A DNA stretch of 64,000 nt from Pictodentalium vernedei (Eukaryota > Mollusca > Scaphopoda > Dentaliida > Dentaliidae), in the NCBI GenBank assembly GCA_031216915.1, contig CM062289.1, forward strand, positions 245,521,187-245,585,186. Reading direction: 5' to 3'. Under the pieces are notes generated by a model. It saw only the letters and a list, made by a program, of their open reading frames with translations, did no database searches and was not told the origin of the DNA. Below, in pieces: positions 32,150-44,402 of this stretch. Positions within the stretch are counted from its first letter, which is position 1; each line of letters begins with the position of its first letter. The translations under genes were made by a program, and so were the position numbers.

Positions 32150-33830
32150 TGAAAGTGTCAATAACACTGCAGCTTAACTTGACTGTGTGTAGTGTTTGAT
32201 GAAAAGGATAATGTTCAATGTTTATGAAAGGATTATGAAATATGACAAAAATTGTGATAATTGAGAATATGTTAATTTCTGTTCACGGAATGCTATGTTT
32301 TCAATAAGAATAATCTGAGTGTAGACTGTATCAAAGAATTATGACCTGGGTTGACGTGGCCCTAACAGTTAACACATGTCAACCAAAGTTACCAAGTTAC
32401 AGTAAAATCATTCCAAACCTAGTCATCCTACCAAATTACAATGAAATCCCTTCAAAAAAACCACCAGTAAGCAGTGCTAAAGGAATCTAGGTCAAGTGAT
32501 CAAAATATGACAATCACATCTAGACATCATACCAAGTTATCCTTCCAAGTTACAATGAAATCGCTTCATAAATACTAACAGTAGACTGTGCTACACAAAT
32601 CTAGGTCACAGGCCTGTGCGGCTGTCACTGTTGTCCAATCACAGCCTAAATAGGATGTTCTCATCCAGACATTATACAGTCATCCTACCATGTTACAATA
32701 AAATCCCTTCATAAATACGACCTATAGACTGTGCTAAAGGGTTTTGGGCTTCGGGTCTGCGTAGCTGTCACAGTTGACCGATCCATACCAAAAGGGAACG
32801 TTCCCATATAGACATTATACAGAGTCATCCTACCAAGTTACAACGAAATGCATTCACAAATACCATCTATAGACTGTGCTGAAGGTTTTTGGGTTTTGGG
32901 CTCTCGTAGCCATTGTGGTTCACTGATCAGGACAAAAAGGGGACGTTCTCATCTAGACATTATATGGCGTCAGCCTACCAAGTTACAATGAAATCTCTTC
33001 ATCAATACAACCTGTAGACTGTGCTCAAGGTTTTCGGGTTTCGAGCTCTCGCTGCCGTTACGGTTGACCAATTGTGACCAAAAAAGGACATTCTCATCTA
33101 CACATTATATGAAGTCATTAGTGTTCAACTGATTACCAAAAATAGCCGCTGACTGATTACCGGTTATTTGAGCTCACTGAGCCAATTCTGATGCCTATTC
33201 CGATTGTAATACTGTGCACTACTAGATGAGTCGAGGCTTGAAAGAACTACATTAAATTGAAAATATTTCACAGTGGTCAATGTTGTTGACTCAGGTAGCA
33301 GTAAAATGACCAGACGTGCATGCGACTGGTCATTTTACTGTGACCTTAGTCAATGGAGTGCACCCTTCACTTTTTGCGGTATGAACTGGCGATTGCCGCA
33401 AGTGCAGTCAATTGTAAGCTGTACAGGTCGTTTAACTTGTGAATCCCATAAAGGGGTGTCTAGAGAAATTAAGAATACACATTGTGATTGTTTCTCAACT
33501 TTATTGAATGGTATCATTGACATCATTTTACATTAACAATTGAACAATTGCAGAAGATAATAAAATGTTGTTAATGAATCATCACAAAAAAAATGCTTGG
33601 CAACAATCAGTTGAACCGATGTTCCAAGCGGCATTGCTGTTGTCATCCGATTGCCCACAATCTGCCAATTGGGTTGGTTGATTCCGATTATCAGTTGAAC
33701 ACTGGAAGTCATCCTACCAAGTTACAATGAAATCTCTTCATAAATACGATGACCTGTATACTGCGCTAAAGGTTTTTGGGTTTTGGGCTCTCCAGCCATC
33801 ACTGTTGACTGAAAAGTGGAAAAAAGTTAA
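32150..33830 (+). repeat. Family C element, copy C2 (3' end missing)
   Basis: Starts TGAAAGTGTCAATAACACTG then CAGCTTAACTTGACTG, the same 5' end as C1. About seven or eight core units follow (TACCAAGTTACAATGAAATC, GACTGTGCTAAAGG). A hAT-like element interrupts it at 33119-33704. It fades out near 33830 with no terminal hairpin. Confidence 0.8.
33119..33704. mobile_element. hAT-like non-autonomous element
   Basis: Inverted ends: left AGTGTTCAACTGAT, right inverse CAGTGTTCAACTGAT. It is flanked by an exact 8-bp duplication, GAAGTCAT (33111-33118 and 33705-33712), the length used by hAT transposases. A strong internal hairpin CAGTAAAATGACCAG / CTGGTCATTTTACTG sits at 33299-33340. There is no transposase; 586 bp. 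Confidence 0.85.
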
Positions 33831-35870
33831 AAGAAAAAATATATACAAAATAGTGACCCCCAGCTTTCTTGTTCATCCCACATATTAGCCAAAGACCTAC
33901 CAGATTTGCCAAAGACCCAGCATTCTGATTATATTTCAGACTATATCAAATGAGAAAAGGTTAATTTAACTGGTAGAGTGCTGGAAGCCCATATTTGGGC
34001 TTTATTCTCCAGTGCCGGTACCACAATAAAAAGGCTTCATATTCTGTGGATGTGCTTCGTATTATCTATGAAATGATATTATTTTATCTCTTAAGATTTG
34101 CCTTATTACAATTTATGGGAGAGTGCCTACTGGCACTCTCCCAAAAATTGTAGCAAGGCAAAGATACACTAAGAAATTTTAAGACCAAAAATAATTTAGC
34201 ACTCTACCAGTTAAATATACAATGTTATTGACCCCAGCCCCATTGTACAGTAATGTGTACATCCCATACTCTCAGAGTTACGATATTTGTAAATGACCCT
34301 GTATTTTGATTGTGCTCGATACTCCAACAAATTAGAGACAAATCAATGAAAATGCAGACAAGGTAACTGACACCGCCCCATGATGCACAGTAATTTGCAT
34401 CACCCATGCATCACCCATGTTGTCAGAGTTACCATATTTGTCAAAGATACAGTATTCTGATAAAGTTTCATACTTCAGAACATTGGAGTAAAATTAATGA
34501 AAATACAGACAACTGATGACCCCAGTCCTCTTGTACAATAATTTGTACAATAATTTGTACAATAATTTGTATCACCTATATTGTCCGACATACCATATTG
34601 GTCAATGATCAAGTATTCTCATTATGTTTCATAGTAATTCATACTCATATAGGGGTCTAGTTGAGCTGATATGGATGTATTTTGTTGCAGTTTGCTAGGG
34701 ATAGTCCGAGAGGTTGACGACCTAACCCTCTTGTGCAATAATCTGTACCAACCATATTACCAGAGCTACCATATTTGTCAATAACACTCTTAACAACTTG
34801 GAGAAAAATCAAAGAAAATATACAAGGTTGTTAACCCCAACCCCCCTTGTACAATAATAGGTACATCCCATGCTGTGTGAGATACAATGTTCATCTATTT
34901 GTCAATGATTAAGTACTTTATTTTTGCTGCAGAAACAATTGGGGAAAAATAAAAGGAAATATACAAGGTTGTGTACCCTCTCCCCCACCCCCACCATACA
35001 AACATTTGTACTGCCCATGTTGTCAGAACTTCCACATCTGTCAATGATCAATGATTTTGATTATCAAGCTACTTAATGACCCAGTATTGTGCATATGTTT
35101 TACACTGCAATGAATTGAGAGAAAAATTGGGGAGGATGAGTGTGCAGGGTTGCTGTCAAAAAAAGGGTTTGGGTCAACAACTTGTACATGAATTTTTCTA
35201 TTTTCTGTTTTTCTTCTTTACTTTAATGTTTGCACCACCCACGTTGTCAGCGCTACAATTTTTGTCAATAAAAAATAAAAGGAAATATACAAGGTTGTAT
35301 ATTGTTTTACACTCCACCAAATTTGAGAAAATAATAAAGGAAATATACATATCAGTTTACTGACCCCCAAACCCCCTTTTACAACACATTATACAACCCA
35401 CATCCTCATAGCTATGTTATCTGTCCATGACACTGCATTTTGATTCTGTTTCATACTCATGTAGAAATATACTTGTGCTGATATGGTTACTTGTTGTTGC
35501 AGTTTTCTGAAGACTGCCTGTGGGCATTCTTTCACAGATTGTAGACAGACAATGGTATATCCCTCAATTTGTACACTGCATATTGACAGAGCTACTACCT
35601 TTGCCAATGACCTCATATTTTGATTATGTCTCACACTCAAACAAATCAGACAGAAATTATAAAAAATGTGTACATCCCATATTGACAGAGCTGCTATATT
35701 CAACTTTACGACTGTTTCAGCTACCATATTTACTTATCAAGGATCCAATAATTAGATTACTGATCATATTCATACAGGAGTATACTGGTGCCACTTTGGC
35801 TATGCTTTGTTGCTGTTTGCTGAGGACGGCCTAGAGGCCTCCTTCACAGACTCTAGAAAGACATACCAAT
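33830..35870. repeat. Tandem repeat family H
   Basis: Units of roughly 130-200 bp carry TTGACCCCA.CCCC.TTGTACA, CATATTGTCAGAGCTACCATA, TTTGTCAATGA, TATTCTGATTATGTTTCATA and GGAAATATACAAGGTTG blocks. Element K copy 2 is inserted at 33961-34214. The array may be the core of one larger element together with family G. It is non-coding. Confidence 0.65.
33965..34214. mobile_element. Palindrome-centred element K, copy 2
   Basis: The ends are an 18-bp inverted repeat, TTTAACTGGTAGAGTGCT at the left and its exact inverse at the right. The centre is a palindrome (ACAATTTATGGGAGAGTGCC / GGCACTCTCCCAAAAATTGT). TTAA at 33961-33964 and 34211-34214 may be the target duplication, though TTAA also lies inside the inverted end, so the boundary is uncertain. 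It is inserted in family H. Confidence 0.75.
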
Positions 35871-35989
35871 ATTACAATACATAGCATAGTGAAAAAGAAA
35901 TGAAAGAAATGAAAGAAATGATAAGAAAACTAGAACTATCTCTGAAGGTAATTAATACCCCCACTTCCAGCTTACTAGAATGCACCTCT

Positions 35990-36559
35990 GAATGTTGAAC
36001 TTAAAAAAACATTAATAAATCTAAGTTTATGGGAGATAACTTGGTTAAAATTATCACAGATTAAAAATTTTGGAATATGAGTATGCCACTTGTTAGTCAT
36101 AATGTTTGAGAAGTTTGATCAAAATTGGTTCATTAATGAAGGAGGTGTTCTACACACAAACATCTCATGTATAAATCAAAATTAAATCTTCCAAGTTGAA
36201 GAGGGATAACCTTGTAAAATATCATCACAGATGGAAACTTTGGAAATATGCGCATGTTCACTCATTAGTAGCCATGTTTCAGAAGTTTCATTGAAATCGG
36301 TTCAATAATGTAGGAGGAGTTGTGCACACAAAAATCACATTTGAAAATCCATAATAAATCTAAGTTTATGGGAGATAACCTGGTTAAAATTGTTGCAGAG
36401 CAAAAATTTTTAGAATATGTGCATGTCCACTTGTTAGTCATAATGTTTGAGATGTTTGATCAAATTGATTCATTAATGAAGGAAGAGTTGCACACACAAA
36501 AATCACATACAAAATCTGTATTAAAACTTCTCATTTGCAGGGGAGATAATCTGGTAAAA
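35990..36559 (+). repeat. Repeat family G, left part (split by DIRS-2)
   Basis: Units of about 170 bp with GGGAGATAACCTGGTTAAAA, TTTTGGAATATG.GCATG and GTTGCACACACAAAAATCAC blocks. The array breaks off at GGTAAAA (36559), where DIRS-2 starts, and resumes at 43999. GGGAGATAAC-type repeats are common in mollusc genomes. Confidence 0.75.
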
Positions 36560-39500
36560 CTTAAAAAATTTATAGTAATTTATATATTTTTTATACTTAC
36601 CAATGACCCAGACATAGCTGGTGCTAACTCTTAAAAATATAGGGCCAAACACAAATTTAAATTTTGCCCCCCAATCCCCAAAATTTGCATCTAAAACCAA
36701 AGAAAACATGTCCTGAATGGCCCTCCATACTTCACCTCTACTGCGCATGCGCAGTGTCAAGGACGTCCCGAAATTGGCGCCATTAATCATTCTTACCAAC
36801 AGTGCCTGGTAAGCGCTATGTCCTCAGCGGGGAGGTATGAGTTCCCAACTCCTGGGAGGGCCATCCCCACCTGGGTCATTGGTAAGTATAAAAAATATAT
36901 AAATTACTATAAATTTTTTAACATTTTTATACTGTACCAATGACCCAGACATAGCTGAATAGTAAAAAGGCTGGAGGGCCCAGGACATAGAGGAAAATCC
37001 AATAAGCTCAACTATATAAAATAGAGTCATCTCCTGGAGGAGAAAAGGAGAAATAGGCTTCACGTGTATCTTTCTTATTTATGACAAATTAGAAAGACAC
37101 AATACCTTCTATAATTGAGCATCATAACATCCATGTTCTCTATTCATATCCAGTATAATTCTTATACTAATTATTTTAAAAGTAAGCCAATAAATAAAGT
37201 TAGTCCAAAGAATTGAGACTCTTTATACTCTTAAAAGTGTCTGAGGATAGTATAATAACATCCGTTTGACACATGACATATTCAAATGCTATACTTTAAA
37301 ACTATGACATGAATGAATTTAAAAACATAACTTTCACTTAAGAAACCATCCCAGTAACAGCTCAGAATTACTAACTCCGGAGGAGGTATCCCCTTGTTTT
37401 CATAATAAAACAGGTGACCCAAGGGAACACCCTCCCCCCCCCCCCCCTTTTTCTTGCCCTGGGTCAAATAGCCCAGAGCGAAGAGGGCAGCAGGACGGAG
37501 TCACTGCCGGAACATAAAGCCTACATAGCTATAGTTGCAATTGTTAAGTGATCGACTTTCTGAGCAGCTGATAATGGACCCAAATAATGCAGGTCTCCAG
37601 AAATGGATACAATATTTCTGAGATAAAAATTTGTGAATGTGGATGGCTGAGACCAATATGCAGCCTACTTAATCTATAGTAGCAAAACTATACGTCAGCC
37701 CAAGATGTAAAAGAGCTCTTACTGCATGAGCCGAAATCTTAAGCAGAGACTGCTGAGTTAAGGATAGATTATCCTAAGCAGTACCGATAGTTAACTGAAT
37801 GCATTAAGTAATAGAATGGACCGTAATGACCTTTCTATTCGGCATCAGAGCCAGAAGAAGCTTTACGTCCTACTGATAAACTGAGATCTGTTAATAAATA
37901 CATAAAGGTCTATCCGGACAGAGTCAAGGCCTATGCCCGCTCGAAGACGGAAGGACCTTAAAAACAATAGGTTCCGGATATGATTAGGAGCCTGATTCTT
38001 AACCAAAAATACAACATTAGTAGTAAAGGTAATAGAGTTCCCGATACTACGAAAGTGAGAATCGTCCACCGATAGTGCATGAAGCTCACTGACTCTTCAG
38101 CAGAAGAGAAGACTAAGAGAATCGCTGCCTTAAAAGGCCAGAATTTGAAACTGCTGTCTCAAGGGGTCCAAATGGTTGCTTTAATTAATAAGAACCCAAG
38201 CCAAATTCCGAATAGGAAATAATCTAACGATTCTAGGTCTCTTATCGAAAAGTTTCAAACTAACTTAGATAAAGAGACATTAGGCTCCATTGTAAACTAT
38301 CATGGTGTGCATAGGTATCAGATAACATAGACCTATAACCTTTAAAAGTAACTGGCTGCAGATGATCTCCTTAAACAAGTATACTAGAAAGTTTGCAATG
38401 TCTGGTATGGAGGGATCAAAAATATCAACATAAAGATCCCTACACCAACGACGGAAGACCCTCCACCTTAGCCGCATATAATAGCGAAGAGGAGGTCCTT
38501 CTACAGTTAGGAATCGTGTCCACTGCTCGTCCTGTACAATGCTTGCCATGCAAGGAAGGACCGCACAACAGAATACGTGAAGGTTGAGACCTTGCGGGTT
38601 GTGATAGAGTTGACACGATTTCCCCAGCGAAAAAAGATCCTCTCGTGGAGGAAGTTTCCGCGGTAAGTCCCACAGTAGACATCTAAGTAAATATATCCAC
38701 CGTCTCTGTGGAGACAGAGATGCTACCAACAGAATTGTATTGTGAATGAATAATCCTAGCAATACTTGCTGAATCAACAGCGCTGGAGGATACGCATATC
38801 CTATCATCGCATCCTACTAGATCGATAGAGCGTTAACTACATATGCTCAGGGATCCGGACACGGTGACACATACGTCTACAATTGATTGGAGAGTTGTGT
38901 CGCAAATAAATTTATCACTGGGCGCTCCCATTGATAGCAAATCTGATTGAATACTTGTTTGTTGATAGTCCATTCCGACGGCAACAAATGACCCTTACGT
39001 GAAAGGGAGTCTGCTAATACAATCCGACGACCGAGAATATGACGAACCGAAACAGAACTTGGTGTTCTATAACAAACAGAAGGATTCTTTCCGTTAAAAT
39101 CAATAACGGAACCGAATGAGTGCCTCCCTGGTTCCGGATATACGCAACTACTGTCGTATTATCGGACAGGATTGAACATGCGTTTCTGAATAAAATTCAT
39201 CTAATGACGTAGTGCAAGCCAACATAATATTCTTCCTTTGAAGTAAGGAGCTTGCCTAAAAACTGCGGAACCCAAAGACCCTGGCACTTCGAATCCGTTG
39301 GGATCAAAATTGTGCCCCAACCTGTTTGACTGGCATCCGTCATAATCGGAAAACTCGGATCCGGCAACTACAGTGGAACTCTCTGAGTCAACCACCGAAT
39401 GTTTGCCCACGTCTGAATCTCTTGTTACACTTGATTGACAAGAGAACGTGTATATCGAGCAATTCAAGATTGCTGAAAGGTTGCAGTCGAAGAGAAGCTT

Positions 39501-42500
39501 CTTGGAGACCGAAGCGACTCTGAGAGAGTTCTTCACCTTACTATCCACGCGCATGGATGTAGCTAGGGCTGTGTCATGTCTAACCAACTCCAGGTTGCCA
39601 CTGAAGGGCGGAGTTATACGTGGAAAAACTACTGCCCCTGAAAGAAATCTCATTGAGGATCATATCCTGGAATTCTTTCTCTTGAAGACGTAATGATAAA
39701 CGTCTCAGTAAGGTGGTGTACATATGATAAAGCGTCTAAGTTAAGTCTATTATACATCATTGTCGTTTCCAACAACGTGATTGGAATTGACATAGACGGC
39801 GAAAAAGATAATTTGCAGTCTTCAGTCTCGCCGTCTTAGACGCAAAGGAACTCTCAGTAAGCCCAGTTCTGCCAATAAACAATTATTCCCGAAAGGCAGA
39901 ATAGAGCATTGCAGACAAGAAACTAGACTAGCATGTTGATAGCAAGCTTATATATATATAGCGTCGTTCAATAATTCGAATGTTCTAAAGACATTATTGG
40001 ACTGCGTCGGCAACTCAGGGACAATGTCCCTGAACCTATCCAAAACTCCGTGTCCAATGACGCTATTAGTCTCTTATCCAGCATCGCAGCAATGTAGTCC
40101 GACGGAACAACCTCTGGAAGATAATGCCGGAAGAAATGTATGGCAGCTTCTGTTGTTCCGAAAGGGAAAGCTCGAAATCATCCGAATCCCTTTCGCCATC
40201 CTGTCGGACCCTATGAAATATTTGGTCGGCCGTACCTGATGCAACAGCGGCGCGCACCGACCCAGCGCTGTCGGATTATTCCTGATCCGACCAAGAATCT
40301 GTCATTTGCTGGGATGCTACGATAAGCTGTGCTATTTTGGATAGCACGTCCGTCACTGAGGCCTGTGGAGAAGTGGTCTAATGATGCATTGCCGCTGGAA
40401 GCTCCGTGTTCGTTACCCCGTGCATACTTCTATTATGTGAGCGACCGGAGTGTGCAGGCCTCGTGTCCCTTGGCTACCGGATGGCGTGACCTGTTCGCCA
40501 TGAAATCACTGAATGCCGAAGCTGGCCGGATATTCAAGGTCACGTAGCCAATGTGCGGTCGTGTGCGCTGCTGTGAGGATGAGGAAGCATTATCGACAGT
40601 CACTCGGACTGTCTATATAACGGAGCGTCCCGAGTGGCGGACATACGCTCCGAAGGTGAAATGTCTGTACCACAACATCCGGTCCCATATGTTGTTGGAC
40701 GGACCGGACGAGCTAGGAACCGGACTAACAGGCTTCCTCCGATCTCTCCTCTAATCCGTCGTCACTGGGTGTGTACTAAAGTCTATTATAGTGCTCGCAT
40801 CACCCAAATCTCCTTCCTAGACCGCAACGGACGAACCCGACTGCCAAACCATTCGATGAATGGACGCTACACCGGGTGAGCTAGCGAATGTCAACTCCGT
40901 CGATCCTACTAGGGACCTCTTAGGCGACTGACGTAATCCATGAGCACTAATTGCCGCTAGCTCTTCATTAACTATGACAGAGGCACACTTTTGAAAGACA
41001 TCTCAGTAATTTTGCGAACAAGAAACCAGATAGCAAGCATATAAAAAACAAAAATATATATATAGCGTCGTTCAATAAATCGAACGTATCTGAGACATTA
41101 TTGGACTGTGTCGGAACTGAGGGACGATGTCCCTGAACCAAACCAAAAATTTCTAAGTCCACCGACACTATCAGTTTCTTATCCGGTATCGCAGCATTTT
41201 GGTCCGACGAAGAACCTCTAGAAGTTGAAGTCGGATGACATATACAGCAGCTTATGTTTTTCTGAAAGGGAAAGCTCGAAAACCTCTGAATCCCTTTCGG
41301 CATCCCGTCGGACCGTATGAAATTTTCGGACGTCCGCATCTGATGCTTCTGCGGAGCGTCCCGACCCAGCGTCGTCGGATATTAAATTATGCGACAGAGA
41401 TTCTGTCGTTGCTGGGATGCTGCGATAAGTTGTGCTATTTGGGATAGCACGTCCGTCACCGAGGCCTGTGCAGAAGCGGTCTTACGATGCTTTGCCGCTG
41501 GAAGCTCCGTGTACGTTGACTCCCGCATACTTTCTTATGCGCACGTCCGGAGTCTCCAGGCCTCGTGTCCCTGGCTATCAGATGGCGTGACCTGGTCGCC
41601 GAGGATTCTCTGATTGGCGAAGTTGACTGGATATCGGAGGTCACGTAGCCAAGGTGCGGTCGAGTGCGCTGCCATGAGAATGAGGAAGCCTTATTGACAG
41701 TCTCTCCGGACTGTCTATATAACGGAGCGTCCCGAGCGGCGGACGTATGCTCCGAATGCGAGACATTTTGTACCACAACATCTGGGGCCAGATGTTGATG
41801 TACGAGAGAGGGGCCTGTCTCGCTCGCAGCCCGGATGGGCCTGGACGAGCTATGAACCGGACTAAAAGGCTTCCTCCGTTCTCCCCTCTAATCCGCCATC
41901 ACTGGGTGTGCACATGGATATTTTATAGTGCTCGCATCACCCAAAACTCCTTTCTAGACCACAACGGACAAACCCGGCTGCCGAACCATTCGATGAATGG
42001 ACGCTACACCGGGCGAGCTAGCGGACGTCAAAGGCCGTCGCACCTGCTAGGGTCCTCTTAGGCAATTGACGTATTACCTGAGCACTTTTCCGCTAGCTCT
42101 TCATTAATTGTGACCTGGTCGCCGAGGATTCTCTGATTGGCGAAGTTGACTGGATATCGGAGGTCACGTAGCCAAGGTGCGGTCGAGTGCGCTGCCATGA
42201 GAATGAGGAAGCCTTATTGACAGTCTCTCCGGACTGTCTATATAACGGAGCGTCCCGAGCGGCGGACGTATGCTCCGAATGCGAGACATTTTGTACCACA
42301 ACATCTGGGGCCAGATGTTGATGTACGAGAGAGGGGCCTGTCTCGCTCGCAGCCCGGATGGGCCTGGACGAGCTATGAACCGGACTAAAAGGCTTCCTCC
42401 ATTCTCCCCTCTAATCCGCCATCACTGGGTGTGCACATGGATATTTTATAGTGCTCACATCACCCAAAACTCCTTTCTAGACCACAACGGACGAACCCGG

Positions 42501-43998
42501 CTGCCGAACCATTCGATGAATGGACGTTACACCGGGCGAGCTAGCGGACGTCAAAGGCCGTCGAACCTACTAGGGTCCTCTTAGGCAATTGACTTATTAC
42601 CTGAGCACTTTTCCGCTAGCTCTTCATTAATTGTGACGACGGAGGCACACTTTTTGGAAGACATCACGGATACATCACCCTGATCATGATCGTCTGAAAT
42701 AGAGATTGATAAAGTAGAGTGACCCTGCAGGGAAAGGACCGGAATGGCCAATTCCCCACTAACATACCGTGACACACGCTTCCCATGTTGTCATCGTAAT
42801 CAACACATACAGAACAGGAGTTAGTGCGAGTACACTGACTACATTATACAATGATTCTGAAAGTCAGAGGAAGATTTCCTCTTATTACAATTGAACAATA
42901 TCCTTTCATTGTGAAAAGAAAACAAAGTCCTAGTACTCGCACCAACCCCTGACAATCAAAATACATAATAACAAGATCCATTAACATAGAAAAAATAACT
43001 GAATCAAAAACTTTTGAAAAAATATTTTTTCAGAACAGCCCAAGTTTCTGAAAAGTAATGTTGAGCCCCAATGGATCCCAAGCCTAAGTGTGGACAAAAA
43101 TTCTAAAAATATTTTAAACAATTTATGCAACACTTACGAACAATAATAATGTATCTAGTTATGATTAAATTAACATCAAGATATTATTTTCAAGAAATCT
43201 CCCCTCACACAGAGGGCTGTTGGAAATGTAAACAATAAGTGTAAAAACACTAGATCAAGATTCCAGGCACCCTGGCCTGAAATCAGTTACCAATAATACA
43301 CTATCTGATGCAAAACAGAGACTTCCAGGGAAGAAACTGCAGAACATCAGATGGTAGATGCAGAACACTATGCCTAACCACCCATAGGTGAAGACGTAAA
43401 CATGGGGAAAAGAACAGAATTCATTCTGTTATCCAGCTAAAACTCCCAAGAAATTTTAGTAATAATACTACAGAAAATATGCCAAAAGCATGGGAGAATA
43501 GCAAGAGGGGACTTAAAGGAAAGGGAGAGAGGAAAACACTGAATAAGCAGTGTAATCTTGATAACAAGAATGACCACAACAGGTTGTTGCCTCGAAAATA
43601 GGTAACTTAACATAATTTCATCAAAAAATTTTAAGTTACAGCCCTGATTATTTTCTGTCACTCATTTTTCCTCTCCTCCTTCTATATCCTCTTTAGAATC
43701 ACCATTTCACTTAATATTTATGTGTCTGGCATCATTTAAACTGAGATTTACAAGCACAAAGATCAGTCAGATGTTAACTGATGAAGGGCCAAACAAAGAA
43801 TGATTAATGGCACCAATTTCGGGACGTCCTTGACACTGCGCATGCGCAGTAGAGGTGAAGTATGGAGGGCCATTCAGGACATGTTTTCTTTGGTTTTAGA
43901 TGCAAATTTTGGGGATTGCGGGGCAAAATTTGTGTTTGGCCCTATATTTTTAAGAGTTAGCACCAGCTATGTCTGGGTCATTGGTACAGTATAAAAAT
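36560..43998 (-). mobile_element. DIRS-like tyrosine-recombinase retrotransposon, copy DIRS-2 (old, broken)
   Basis: About 7.4 kb, bounded by inverted terminal repeats at about 36560-36880 and 43780-43998, with the internal complementary region at about 36880-36960 beside the 3' repeat. Minus-strand parts are recognisable by comparison with DIRS-1 and DIRS-3: recombinase (about 37600-38810), a short, much-decayed RT-RNase H region (about 38830-39450), gag-like region (about 39450-42780). It is far more eroded than DIRS-1, with dozens of breaks, hence older. It is inserted without target duplication in family G. Confidence 0.85.
41587..42632. repeat. 523-bp tandem duplication inside DIRS-2
   Basis: The segment starting GTGACCTGGTCGCCGAGG at 41587 starts again at 42110. 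I count roughly seven differences between the copies, about 98-99 percent identity. A more diverged larger copy of the same region lies upstream (about 39950-40940 against 41050-42060), so this part duplicated at least twice. Confidence 0.85.
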
Positions 43999-44402
43999 AT
44001 CAGTGCAGATGGAAAATTTGGAAATATGCGCATGTTCACTCATTAGTGGGCATGTTTAAGAAGTTTCATCGAAATCAGTTCAAGAATGTAGGAGGGGTTG
44101 CGCACACAAGAATTTCATTTGAAAATCCATAATACATCTAAGTTCATGGGAGATAACCTGGTTAAAATTGTTGCAGATGAAAAATTTTAGACTTTGTGCA
44201 TATCCACTTGTTGGTCATAATGTTTGAGACATTTGATCAAAATCAGTTAAAAAGTGTAGGAGTAGTTGCATGCCCAAGAATGTATGGACAGATAGATGGA
44301 CTGACAGATGGACGGATGGATGGACAGAAACTCAGACAGACAGATGTACAGGGCATCGACAATATGGAACCCACTTCTCTGAAGTGGGGGTATAAAAAAT
44401 AA
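43999..44402 (+). repeat. Repeat family G, right part, with microsatellite and terminal hairpin
   Basis: Resumes ATCAGTGCAGATGGAAAATT directly after DIRS-2, has two more units, then a GACAGATGGACGGATGG-type microsatellite (about 44285-44345) and a terminal hairpin CCCACTTC / GAAGTGGG (about 44371-44389). The plan again matches families A-C, but with a different hairpin sequence. Confidence 0.75.
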
